Assembly (NCBI GenBank): GCA_964396715.1
Contig: CAYNFQ010000013.1
Coordinates: forward strand, 1-36,516
Length of the DNA: 36,516 nucleotides
Source of the DNA: CAYNFQ01 sp964396715
GTDB lineage: Bacteria; Patescibacteriota; Microgenomatia; Daviesbacterales; UBA10151
Reading direction: 5' to 3'
Position numbers and translations under genes: made by a program. Each line of letters starts with the position of its first letter. The stretch's first letter is position 1. The notes below the pieces were generated by a model. That model did not search any database and was not told the origin of the DNA. It saw only the letters and a list, made by a program, of their open reading frames with translations. Positions 16,609 to 23,648 of the stretch are shown piece after piece.

Positions 16609-16877
16609 TGCATATTAGGCTTGATGGAAAGTTGCTGAAAGAACTAAGAGTTATTGACAAGAAGAATCCTAAATTAGCCATACAGATTAAAAAACAGCTT
16701 CAATTATTTAAAGAAAATCCCAGACATAAATCCTTAAGGGTTCATAAATTATCAGGAGAATTAAAAAATATGTGGAGTATTTCTATTACTAAAGCTGTTA
16801 GAATGGCTTATATCTTGGATGGAGACGAAGCCTATTTCTATGATATAGGCACTCATGATGAAGTCTACAGAACATGA
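16608..16877 (+). CDS. RelE/ParE family toxin
   Basis: 89 residues with the RelE-fold pattern: long N-terminal helices rich in Lys (KKNPKLAIQIKKQLQLFKEN), HKLSGELKNMWSISI, then a strand with RMAYILDGDEAYFYDIGTHDEVY. Such proteins cut mRNA on the ribosome or poison gyrase; the sequence alone does not separate the two. It is coupled to the antitoxin by a one-base overlap. It sits between dnaJ and dnaK, which are adjacent in many genomes. Confidence 0.82.
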   Translation: MHIRLDGKLLKELRVIDKKNPKLAIQIKKQLQLFKENPRHKSLRVHKLSGELKNMWSISITKAVRMAYILDGDEAYFYDIGTHDEVYRT

Positions 16878-16905
16878 CAAATTAGTCTTCCACCATTAAA
16901 AATGC

Positions 16906-16979
16906 TTTACAACTGAATTCCCACATTCCATGTGGGAACGTAGTTTAAAATACATTTATGCTACTGCGTATGATAAATG
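16906..16979. repeat. Two perfect hairpins upstream of the 28-codon ORF
   Basis: TTCCCACAT-TCC-ATGTGGGAA and then ATACATTTAT, 13 bases, ATAAATGTAT. They lie between the toxin gene and the small ORF at 16994. Neither has a T-run after it. Confidence 0.6.
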
Positions 16980-16993
16980 TATGGAGGATATAA

Positions 16994-17080
16994 ATGAAAA
17001 TAATTAAAATGAGGTTAAAACAACCTTCCACCCACTTGATTATTAGTTCCAATAGTATTAGGATTTATTTAGTAATCTAA
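16994..17080 (+). CDS. Small 28-residue ORF, possible leader peptide
   Basis: ATG to TAA with the best Shine-Dalgarno in the window, GGAGG six bases before the ATG. It reads MKIIKMRLKQPSTHL and then a hydrophobic ISSNSIRIYLVI end. The stop is one base before the ATG of the membrane protein at 17082, which itself has no ribosome site. This suggests translational coupling: a leader peptide or a tiny membrane peptide. Confidence 0.5.
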   Translation: MKIIKMRLKQPSTHLIISSNSIRIYLVI

Positions 17081-17081
17081 C

Positions 17082-17405
17082 ATGGATAAAATAAGACGTA
17101 ATATCAGAGCATTTTTTATATTAGATCTTATTTTTGGAGCTCTGGCTCTTTTTCTTTTCTGGTATGAGAATATTAAAAAAGGGCAATTGAGCTCATTACA
17201 ATTTAACGATATCTTGATACTCACAGCTGGTATAGCATTCTTAGTTTCTGGTTTTGGTCTGCTAAAGAGGCATGAGTGGGCTCGGCTTATTCATTATCCT
17301 TTAGGGTTTATACTATTTTTCGGGCAGAATTTGGTAGGAGTAATATATGCAGCAGTTGTTTGGATCTATCTTTCTAAAAAAGAAGTCAGAGAGTATTTTA
17401 AATAG
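17082..17405 (+). CDS. Small integral membrane protein, function unknown
   Basis: 107 residues with three or four hydrophobic helices (about 9-28, 44-63, 70-98) and charged ends; no known family recognised. The helices and the short KRHEWARLIHYPLG loop recall small uncharacterised inner-membrane proteins. It is coupled to the 28-codon ORF just upstream and converges on dnaK. Confidence 0.65.
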   Translation: MDKIRRNIRAFFILDLIFGALALFLFWYENIKKGQLSSLQFNDILILTAGIAFLVSGFGLLKRHEWARLIHYPLGFILFFGQNLVGVIYAAVVWIYLSKKEVREYFK

Positions 17406-17432
17406 ACTGTTGCCGCGTAAAGACGTATCTGT

Positions 17433-19367
17433 CTATTCTGCCTTCTTCTCTTCCTCAACCACTTCACCTTCAACAGCCTCTTCAGTTTTTGGAGCTTCTC
17501 CTGATTTTTCTGATCCACCGGCAGTCTGACCTTCTGGTTGTTCTGAGTCATTCTGAGTTTTTCCGGCTCCATACATTGCAGAACCTATTTTTTGTAACAC
17601 CTCTCCTAAAGCATCACCTTTTTTCTTAATATCATCTGTGTCTTCACCTTTGAGGGCTTCTTTTAACTCATTTAGCTTTTGCTCAACTTCTGTCCTGACG
17701 TCTGCAGGAACTTTATCCCCATTATCTTTTAAGGTTTTTTCTGTTTGATAAACTAAAGAATCTGCAATATTTCTCATCTCAATTCCTTCCTTTTTCTTTT
17801 TATCCTCCTCAGCATGTGCCTCTGCCTCTTTAGTCATCTTCTCTACTTCCTCTTTATCCAATCCTGTGGAACCGGTAATAGTAATATTTTGCTTTTTACC
17901 GGTGGCTTTATCATGGGCTGTCACATTTAAAATGCCATTGGCATCAATATCAAAAGTGACCTCAATCTGGGGGACTCCACGAGGTGCAGGCGGGATACCA
18001 TCCAGAATAAAGCGGCCCAAGGATTTATTATCAGCTGCCATCTCCCTTTCACCTTGCAGCACATTAATCTCAACAGATGTCTGATTGTCAGCAGCAGTGG
18101 AGAAGATCTCGCTCTTCGAAGACGGAATAGTGGTATTTCTGTTTATCAAAGGAGTTCTGACTCCACCTAAGGTCTCAATTCCTAAAGTCAGTGGGGTAAC
18201 ATCAAGTAATAACACATCCTTAACTTCCCCGCCCAACACTCCTCCCTGAATTGCAGCTCCCACTGCCACTACCTCATCCGGGTTTATGCCTTTATGCGGT
18301 TCTTTCCCAAAGAAATCATGGACTGCCTTTTGCACAGCAGGCATCCTGGTCATACCCCCCACCAAAACCACTTCATCAATTCCGCCAGCTGGCGGATTTG
18401 GATCATGTTTGGAGTCTTTTAAGGCAGCTTTGACAGCTTCAAATGTTTTATCAATCAGAGGTTTAACCATAGCTTCCAATTTAGCTCTGGATAATTTCAT
18501 CTCCAAATGTTTAGGTCCTGAGGCATCTGCTGTGACAAAGGGAATAGAAATTGAAGCTTCCATGGAAGATGACAGTTCAATCTTGGCTTTTTCTGCCCCG
18601 TCTCTTAACCTTTGTAAGGCTTGTCTGTCTCCTTTTAAATCAACTCCTTGTTCTTTTTTAAACTCTTCTGCCAGCCAGTCTAAAATTAGCTGATCAAAAT
18701 CATCTCCACCTAAATGTGTATCACCATTGGTAGATTTTACTTCAATCACTCCGTCACCTAATTCCAAAATAGAAATATCAAATGTTCCACCTCCAAGATC
18801 ATAAACAGCAATAGTGTGCGCATGGGATTTATCCAGGCCATAAGCTAGCGCTGCTGCAGTTGGTTCATTAATAATCCTTTGCACATTAAGCCCAGCAATC
18901 TCTCCAGCTTGTTTAGTAGCTTGTCTTTGGGCATCATCAAAGTAAGCAGGGACTGTGATGACAGCATCTGTCACTTTCTCACCTAAATAACTTTCTGCAT
19001 CAGCTTTGATTTTTTGTAAGATTTGGGCAGAAATTTCCTGCGGAGTATATTCATGGCCTTCTACTTCCACCACAGCCATGTTGTTTTTACCACTCTTTAT
19101 GGTATATGGCAACCACTCTTTATCACGTTTGACCTCAGGGTCATCAAATTTTCGACCCATCAGTCTTTTAACACTAAAGATAGTTTCTTTTGGATTAACT
19201 ACAGCCTGACGTTTAGCTACTCTTCCCACAATATTTTTAATGGGATTTGAAACTGAGGGGATAATATTTTCCCCTTCAGCGCTGTGAATAACTTTGGGCT
19301 TTCCACCCTCCATTACAGCCACAGCTGAATTAGTTGTTCCTAAATCTATTCCAACAATTTTAGCCAT
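17433..19367 (-). CDS. dnaK: Chaperone DnaK (Hsp70)
   Basis: 644 residues. The nucleotide-binding domain starts MAKIVGIDLGTTNSAVAVMEGG (in part) and has DLGGGTFDIS and the ATPase signature VVLVGGMTRMP. The substrate domain and helical lid follow, with an acidic Glu-rich tail as in other DnaKs. In the nucleotide-binding domain PNPPAGGI is an in-frame insert coded by the CCGCCAGCTGGCGG palindrome (about 18384-18400). It folds proteins with DnaJ and GrpE. The start overlaps the preceding gene by 8 bases and has AAGGAG nine bases upstream, so it is translationally coupled. Confidence 0.98.
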   Translation of the reverse strand: MAKIVGIDLGTTNSAVAVMEGGKPKVIHSAEGENIIPSVSNPIKNIVGRVAKRQAVVNPKETIFSVKRLMGRKFDDPEVKRDKEWLPYTIKSGKNNMAVVEVEGHEYTPQEISAQILQKIKADAESYLGEKVTDAVITVPAYFDDAQRQATKQAGEIAGLNVQRIINEPTAAALAYGLDKSHAHTIAVYDLGGGTFDISILELGDGVIEVKSTNGDTHLGGDDFDQLILDWLAEEFKKEQGVDLKGDRQALQRLRDGAEKAKIELSSSMEASISIPFVTADASGPKHLEMKLSRAKLEAMVKPLIDKTFEAVKAALKDSKHDPNPPAGGIDEVVLVGGMTRMPAVQKAVHDFFGKEPHKGINPDEVVAVGAAIQGGVLGGEVKDVLLLDVTPLTLGIETLGGVRTPLINRNTTIPSSKSEIFSTAADNQTSVEINVLQGEREMAADNKSLGRFILDGIPPAPRGVPQIEVTFDIDANGILNVTAHDKATGKKQNITITGSTGLDKEEVEKMTKEAEAHAEEDKKKKEGIEMRNIADSLVYQTEKTLKDNGDKVPADVRTEVEQKLNELKEALKGEDTDDIKKKGDALGEVLQKIGSAMYGAGKTQNDSEQPEGQTAGGSEKSGEAPKTEEAVEGEVVEEEKKAE

Positions 19368-19788
19368 TCAATTCTTCTCCTTTCGCCCCCCTAAGAGTCC
19401 AAGTAACATATAGTGACTGATCAGTATCATCTGGTACCCCATTCCACACCTTGCTACCCACTAAAAAAACATGCTTACCTACTAGTGTATCTCTTAAAGG
19501 CCACTCCTGACTAATTTTTTGTCCTGGCTCTATTTTTGTACTCGCAAATATACTCACTTGTGGTTCATCTAGATATAACTCTCCTAATATAGAGTGAACT
19601 AATGTAGCCTCTATACCAATAGAAGGTTTACCAGTACCTGGGGCATATACTCCATAAGTCTTTTCCTGATCAAAATTTGGTGAGTCGGATGCTATAAGAC
19701 AGGTCTCCTGTCCTGTTCTAATAAAATCTTGCTGATTTGCTAATATCTTGCTTTTAATATGCTCATCTATTAGTAATTCTTGTGTCAT
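19360..19788 (-). CDS. Unknown gene between grpE and dnaK
   Basis: 142 residues, no family recognised. The middle looks beta-rich: ETCLIASDSPNFDQEKTYGV, KPSIGIEATLVHSILGELY, VGKHVFLVGSKVWNG and YVTWTLRG. There is no membrane helix or signal. It has a clear Shine-Dalgarno (AGGAG, 6 bases before ATG) and overlaps dnaK by 8 bases, so its output is tied to DnaK. A role in the chaperone system is inferred from position only. Confidence 0.7.
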   Translation of the reverse strand: MTQELLIDEHIKSKILANQQDFIRTGQETCLIASDSPNFDQEKTYGVYAPGTGKPSIGIEATLVHSILGELYLDEPQVSIFASTKIEPGQKISQEWPLRDTLVGKHVFLVGSKVWNGVPDDTDQSLYVTWTLRGAKGEELNG

Positions 19789-19827
19789 ATTTTTCTCCTT
19801 TTTTATTTGTCATTCTGATTTTTTTCT

Positions 19828-19904
19828 GTCATCCCGTACTTGATACGGGATCCAATTAACCACCCCTCGGTCGGAATTGGATTCCCGCCTGCGCGGGAAT
19901 GACG
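19828..19904. repeat. Nested palindromic repeat between grpE and the unknown gene
   Basis: Two hairpins, ATCCCGT/ACGGGAT and ATTCCCGC/GCGGGAAT, lie inside longer outer complementarity (GTCAT...ATGAC and GGATCCAATT against AATTGGAT). It is a copy of the widespread GTCATTCCCGC-type repeat. In mRNA it would fold strongly and could uncouple grpE from dnaK levels. The grpE stop is just beyond it. Confidence 0.7.
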
Positions 19905-19906
19905 TT

Positions 19907-20419
19907 TTATGACGTTTCTCCTTTCTCTTCTTCTCCCGAACTAGATTGCTTCGCTTCGCTCGCAATGACGCTTCGCCCAACTACCACTTGCGCTGGTCTT
20001 AAAACTTTTCCATTTAAATTATACCCTTTCCTGACAACTTTTAATATTTTATTACCTTCCCCCTCTTGTGTGTCAACTGCCTCATGAAGGGCCGGATCAA
20101 ATACTCCGTCTGCTGGTATTTCAACCAGCCCCTCGGAAGCTAAAACAGTCTCAAACTCTTTAACAGCAAGCTCTACCCCTTTTGCCCAGCCGCTTTGACG
20201 ATCCTGCTCACTCATACCAGCTAATGCTTGTTCTAAATGATCCAGCACCGGCAAAAGTTTTTTCACCAGTTCTGCTCCTACAAAGCTGGTTAATTCTGAC
20301 CTACCTTCAGAAACTCTTTTTTCCAAGTTTTGATAATCAGCCACAGCCCTTTTTAATTGGGCCTCCAGCTCATTCACTTTATTCTCTAATTCCTGTACTT
20401 TATCTGCTTTTTTACTCAT
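19907..20419 (-). CDS. grpE: Nucleotide exchange factor GrpE with repeat-coded tail
   Basis: 170 residues. An N-terminal coiled coil (KVQELENKVNELEAQLKRAV) leads into the GrpE core and the beta domain ending NGKVLRPAQVVVG, the family's normal end. It releases ADP from DnaK. Beyond VVVG the protein continues RSVIASEAKQSSSGEEEKGETS (written in part by the CATTGCGAGCGAAGCGAAGC repeat, 19941-19971), so the tail was probably added by the repeat. It follows hrcA across a heptad repeat element. Confidence 0.95.
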   Translation of the reverse strand: MSKKADKVQELENKVNELEAQLKRAVADYQNLEKRVSEGRSELTSFVGAELVKKLLPVLDHLEQALAGMSEQDRQSGWAKGVELAVKEFETVLASEGLVEIPADGVFDPALHEAVDTQEGEGNKILKVVRKGYNLNGKVLRPAQVVVGRSVIASEAKQSSSGEEEKGETS

Positions 20420-20421
20420 AG

Positions 20422-20527
20422 TTTTAAATTCGAAATCCTAAATTCGAAATTCGAAATTCGAAACAATACTAAAATTCAAATTTTCAAAATTTTAAACATT
20501 TGTACTTTAGATTTGTTTCGTGCTTCG
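20422..20527. repeat. Heptad-repeat paired element, AAATTCG type
   Basis: In the hrcA-grpE spacer the left half (20422-20484) has nine units, four of them exactly TTCGAAA. The right half (about 20490-20527) has units of the complementary type (such as CTTTAGA and CGAATTT). The two halves face each other across a short A/T loop. Confidence 0.85.
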
Positions 20528-20530
20528 AAT

Positions 20531-21259
20531 TTATACTCTCATTGCCTCACTTAATAAATTCCTGACATACTTTACATAAGGCAGAACTAAAGGAAAATTC
20601 ATCCTGGCAGGCCCAATTACCCCTACCACTCCACTTTTATCCTGACCTGCCTCATATCTGGTAAAGACAAAGCTGGTGGGCCTTAAATACTCAAATTCCA
20701 TATCCTCACCGAATAAAATATGAATTGGATCCGGCCCTACCGCCCTGCCAATAATCTCTTTCAGTCTGGGATTTTCATCAAACAGAGATAAAACAAACCT
20801 GGTTACATCAATATCATAAAACTCCGGCCAGTCCAAAATATTGGCAGCTCCTGCATAGTAAAGCTGCCCCTCATCATCAAGCGCTAAACCTAACATATCC
20901 AGCCTTTGGGCCAAAGCTATGACAGCCTCTTTAAGCAAACGCTCAGCTTTATATCTTTGCTGCCACATTTTTTCTTTGATAGAAACTTCAGCAGTTATAG
21001 GCAGTTGTTTTTCCTTCATCAACTCCGAAACATAGAGTCTAAAACCCATGGAGGTAGGTGTCCTACCTGCTGAGGTATGGGGTTGTCTCAAATATCCCAT
21101 CTCAGTTAGTTTCCCCATCTCGATCCTGATAGTGGCAGGGGAGACCCCTAAGCTATATTTTCTTTCTATAATTTCCGAACCAACCGGTTCAGCATTTTCT
21201 ATATACTCTTCCACAATTGCTTTTAAAAGTGCTTTCTGTCTGTCAGATAAATCAGCCAT
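20531..21259 (-). CDS. hrcA: Heat-inducible repressor HrcA, short form
   Basis: 242 residues. The winged-helix DNA-binding part is intact: LSDRQKALLKAIVEEYIE, GVSPATIRIEMGKLTEMGYL and HTSAGRTPTSMGFRLYV. The regulatory and dimerisation region is shorter than the ~340-residue family norm. HrcA represses heat-shock genes at CIRCE operators. It heads the hrcA-grpE-unknown-dnaK unit and has a CIRCE-like site over its own promoter, so it should control itself and the operon. Confidence 0.95.
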   Translation of the reverse strand: MADLSDRQKALLKAIVEEYIENAEPVGSEIIERKYSLGVSPATIRIEMGKLTEMGYLRQPHTSAGRTPTSMGFRLYVSELMKEKQLPITAEVSIKEKMWQQRYKAERLLKEAVIALAQRLDMLGLALDDEGQLYYAGAANILDWPEFYDIDVTRFVLSLFDENPRLKEIIGRAVGPDPIHILFGEDMEFEYLRPTSFVFTRYEAGQDKSGVVGVIGPARMNFPLVLPYVKYVRNLLSEAMRV

Positions 21260-21263
21260 ACAA

Positions 21264-21290
21264 TTAGCAGTATAATACCCCGACTGCTAA
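21264..21290 (-). promoter_or_regulatory. CIRCE-like HrcA operator
   Basis: TTAGCAGTA-N9-GACTGCTAA: the 9-9-9 architecture of CIRCE (TTAGCACTC-N9-GAGTGCTAA), with C to G at position 7 in both arms. It spans the -10 box of hrcA. It is the only such site seen in the window. Confidence 0.8.
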
Positions 21291-21300
21291 TTCTTGTCAA
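21272..21300 (-). promoter_or_regulatory. hrcA operon promoter
   Basis: TTGACA-N17-TATTAT, a near-perfect sigma-70 promoter, 12 bases before the hrcA ATG and covered by the CIRCE-like operator. Its -35 shares the palindrome TTGTCAA with the opposite promoter. Confidence 0.8.
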
Positions 21301-21322
21301 GACCCTTTTGGGGTAGTATACT
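21294..21322 (+). promoter_or_regulatory. Promoter of the DUF5678 operon
   Basis: TTGTCA-N17-TATACT, 9 bases before the ATG at 21332. The -35 overlaps the divergent hrcA -35, so polymerase can bind only one at a time. Confidence 0.7.
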
Positions 21323-21331
21323 TAGCGTATT

Positions 21332-21556
21332 ATGCCAGCAATTGATATGACTCACATCTATGGTAATAGAAATTACAAGGGCAAATGGGTAGCTGTTGAG
21401 GACTATCGCACTAAGCCAAAAGTTGTGGCTTCAGGAAAAACTTTAAAAGAAGCTATGGAAAAAGCTGAATCAAAAGGTTTTAAATTACCATTAATGATGC
21501 AAGTACCAAAAAAGGTCTTGCCTTTTGCTGGAGGCTATCATATTGTAAGCGGATGA
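21332..21556 (+). CDS. DUF5678-like small protein
   Basis: 74 residues. YKGKWVAVEDY, then KVVASGKTLKEAMEKAESKGF, matches the pattern of DUF5678 (GKWVAL...VVASGKTLKEALEKA). The biochemical role is unknown. It overlaps the aspartyl protease gene by four bases (ATGA), so the two are made together. DUF5678 and retropepsin-like genes are found together in other genomes, to my recollection, which suggests a functional pair. Confidence 0.75.
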   Translation: MPAIDMTHIYGNRNYKGKWVAVEDYRTKPKVVASGKTLKEAMEKAESKGFKLPLMMQVPKKVLPFAGGYHIVSG

Positions 21557-21954
21557 TTTTTGAATATTTTAAGGTCAACCAGAGAATTATCCGTCCCATT
21601 ATTCCAATTATTTTAAAATCCTCCACTAGAGTAGCTGTATATTCTGCTTTAATTGATTCTGGATCTGATTACTGCATATTTAGTTTAGGTGTGGCTCACG
21701 GATTAGATATTAAACTTAAATCTAAAGATAAAATTAAATTTATGGGAATCGGCAAAGAGGAAATTGAGGGCTTTAAGAGGGAGATGGGAATAAGAATAGG
21801 TAATAAAACTTATCAAACTAAAATAATTTTTGCAGACATTAATGATACGGGCTTTGGTATTTTGGGCCAGCAAGGATTTTTTGACCACTTTGATGTAAAT
21901 TTAAGCTATCAGAAGCAAACCGTAGAAATAGAGCCAATTAAAATATACAATTAA
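21553..21954 (+). CDS. Retropepsin-like aspartyl protease
   Basis: 133 residues, one domain. ALIDSGSDYCIFS matches the D-[ST]-G active site followed by strands, and FGILGQQGFFDHFDVNL matches the family's ILG...F motif near the C-terminus. Such single-domain proteases work as dimers. There is no signal peptide, so it should act in the cytoplasm. It is the middle gene of a three-gene run. The substrate is unknown; DUF5678 or the downstream secreted protein are candidates by position. Confidence 0.78.
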   Translation: MIFEYFKVNQRIIRPIIPIILKSSTRVAVYSALIDSGSDYCIFSLGVAHGLDIKLKSKDKIKFMGIGKEEIEGFKREMGIRIGNKTYQTKIIFADINDTGFGILGQQGFFDHFDVNLSYQKQTVEIEPIKIYN

Positions 21955-21957
21955 CTC

Positions 21958-22650
21958 ATGCAAAAGGGGCAAATATTTATCTGGGTAATAGTTGGAGCAT
22001 TGGTAATAGCTGTGGCTGGTGGAGCATATTATTTGGGGAGATCATCCACTCCAAAATCTTCGCCTGCTCCAGTGGTAACTTCCCCCGCTTCGCCCGCGAA
22101 GCGAGGCGAGCAAACCCCAAAACCCACACCTATCCCATCTCCTACCCAAGATGAAACAGCTAATTGGAAAACATTTACAGATACAAACATTGGGTTTAGC
22201 TTTATGTATCCTAAGTCCTTAGAAAACTATGGTGCAATCGCCGTCAATGAATCTGATGGTGAGAAAGGTAAATTGTTTGGAGGAGGTTTTAGCAAGGATA
22301 ATAGTTATCCTACTGTATTCTCTTTTGGTGGCACAACAACTGATTTTGCCGTAGGTCGTGAAGAGTTCGCAACAATAGGATTCGAAAAATCAGACAAAAG
22401 AATCTTTTATAAATTTTATACAAATTCTCTTGATATTACAGATTCCGTTATTAAAACTTTTTTCAATAATAATGGTGTAGAAGTTGTTATATTTAATCGC
22501 TCAGCTCTTCATCCAGCTTTCCAAGGAGAAATTGGAGCTGTGATTAATCTAAAAAATGCAACTTACCCTGGTATTGGATTTAGAATTGACCCTACAAGAT
22601 TAGATATAGCTACCTTTGAAAAAATACTTTCTACTTTTAGATTCGACTAG
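21958..22650 (+). CDS. Membrane-anchored extracellular protein, PsbP-like domain
   Basis: 230 residues. An N-terminal helix (IFIWVIVGALVIAVAGGAYYL, shown to the limit) anchors it. A Pro/Ser/Thr linker (about 30-66) follows, then a globular domain with FTDTNIGFSFMYPKSL and a C-terminal FEKILSTFRF, typical of PsbP/PsbP-like domains in CPR. The linker includes SPASPAKRGE, coded by the GC palindrome CGCCCGCGAAGCGAGGCG. It starts 3 bases after the protease stop, in the same operon. Confidence 0.7.
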   Translation: MQKGQIFIWVIVGALVIAVAGGAYYLGRSSTPKSSPAPVVTSPASPAKRGEQTPKPTPIPSPTQDETANWKTFTDTNIGFSFMYPKSLENYGAIAVNESDGEKGKLFGGGFSKDNSYPTVFSFGGTTTDFAVGREEFATIGFEKSDKRIFYKFYTNSLDITDSVIKTFFNNNGVEVVIFNRSALHPAFQGEIGAVINLKNATYPGIGFRIDPTRLDIATFEKILSTFRFD

Positions 22651-22670
22651 CTCGCTACACGTAAATTCCT

Positions 22671-23597
22671 TTAAACAGCTAAATCTTTGCCATGATATTC
22701 CCTTAAGGTTTTGCCTTTAAAGGCAAGCAGGGATAAAACTATTAATACTCCTACTCCACCTACTACCACAGAGGCTGGGCCCCCGACAGCTTTGGCCAAA
22801 AATCCTGCCTCCATATCCCCCAATTGTGGCCCGCCCTGAAAGAATATCCTCATCACTGAGGCCATCCTGCCTCTTAGCTGATCAGGGGTAATCATCTGCC
22901 TGATGGTATTTCTGATGATTGTGGAAACCATATCTCCAAATCCTAGCAGTATTAAGAAAAATATAGACAGCAGAAAGATTTTAGATAAGCCAAAACCAAT
23001 GGTAGCCAGACCATATAATAAAACTGCATAAATTATAGCTCTGCCTTGATGCTCAATCTTTTTATGCAAGGCAGCAATTAACCCTCCTGCCAGCACTCCA
23101 CCGATGGCCGGGGCAGAATAAAGTAACCCTAATCCCTGAGGGCCAACATGCAAAACATCCTGGGCAAAGAGGGGCATTAAAATAGTGGCTGTGCCAAAAA
23201 AGGTGGCAGAAAAATCCAAAATCATGGTGGCAACCAAAATGGGAGTTTTAGCAACAAACTTTACCCCATCTAAAATTGAGGAAAAACTAAACTCCACCTC
23301 CTCAGCATCATGCTTTTGCAAGGAAACATTAAGAGTAAGCAGCGCCCCTATAAAAAATAAAAAGGAGGCGGCGTTAAGAAAATAGACTGCTGTTACCCCC
23401 ACCCCTCCGATTAAGAATCCGGCAATGGCCAGGCCAATCAAGCCTAAAGAGGCAGGGTTTCTGGTAATTTCATAAACCTGCCAAGCCACAGCCACAATCT
23501 GCATCTGATTACCAATCTCAGATAAAAATGCCCCCAGTAAATAATTTCTAAAATGAGTCACTTTAAGTGTTAAAAAAGGAGAAATTTTCTGATCCAT
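22671..23597 (-). CDS. MFS transporter with internal deletion
   Basis: 308 residues against about 400 for the EntS-like MFS family. The start matches the family (FRNYLLGAFLSEIGNQMQIVAV, in part, then WQVYEITRNPASLGLIGLA). After GLIGLA the sequence jumps to IAGFLIGGVGVTAVYFLNAAS, which in relatives lies after the fourth helix. Roughly three helices, including the ADRxxRR-type loop, are missing in frame. The C-terminal half is intact. It may not transport. The start at 23597 is chosen because the ATG at 23609 overlaps the TATAAT. Confidence 0.75.
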   Translation of the reverse strand: MDQKISPFLTLKVTHFRNYLLGAFLSEIGNQMQIVAVAWQVYEITRNPASLGLIGLAIAGFLIGGVGVTAVYFLNAASFLFFIGALLTLNVSLQKHDAEEVEFSFSSILDGVKFVAKTPILVATMILDFSATFFGTATILMPLFAQDVLHVGPQGLGLLYSAPAIGGVLAGGLIAALHKKIEHQGRAIIYAVLLYGLATIGFGLSKIFLLSIFFLILLGFGDMVSTIIRNTIRQMITPDQLRGRMASVMRIFFQGGPQLGDMEAGFLAKAVGGPASVVVGGVGVLIVLSLLAFKGKTLREYHGKDLAV

Positions 23598-23607
23598 TAG
23601 GCTTTTC

Positions 23608-23613
23608 ATTATA
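23608..23613 (-). promoter_or_regulatory. -10 box of the MFS gene
   Basis: TATAAT ten bases before the ATG at 23597. It includes the first in-frame ATG, which argues for the second start. No clear -35. Confidence 0.45.
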
Positions 23614-23634
23614 CAAAAATTCCCAAACCCGTAG

Positions 23635-23640
23635 TAGAAT
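23635..23640 (+). promoter_or_regulatory. -10 box of nadK
   Basis: TAGAAT eight bases before the ATG at 23649, divergent from the MFS gene. No convincing -35. Confidence 0.45.
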
Positions 23641-23648
23641 AGCTTTGC

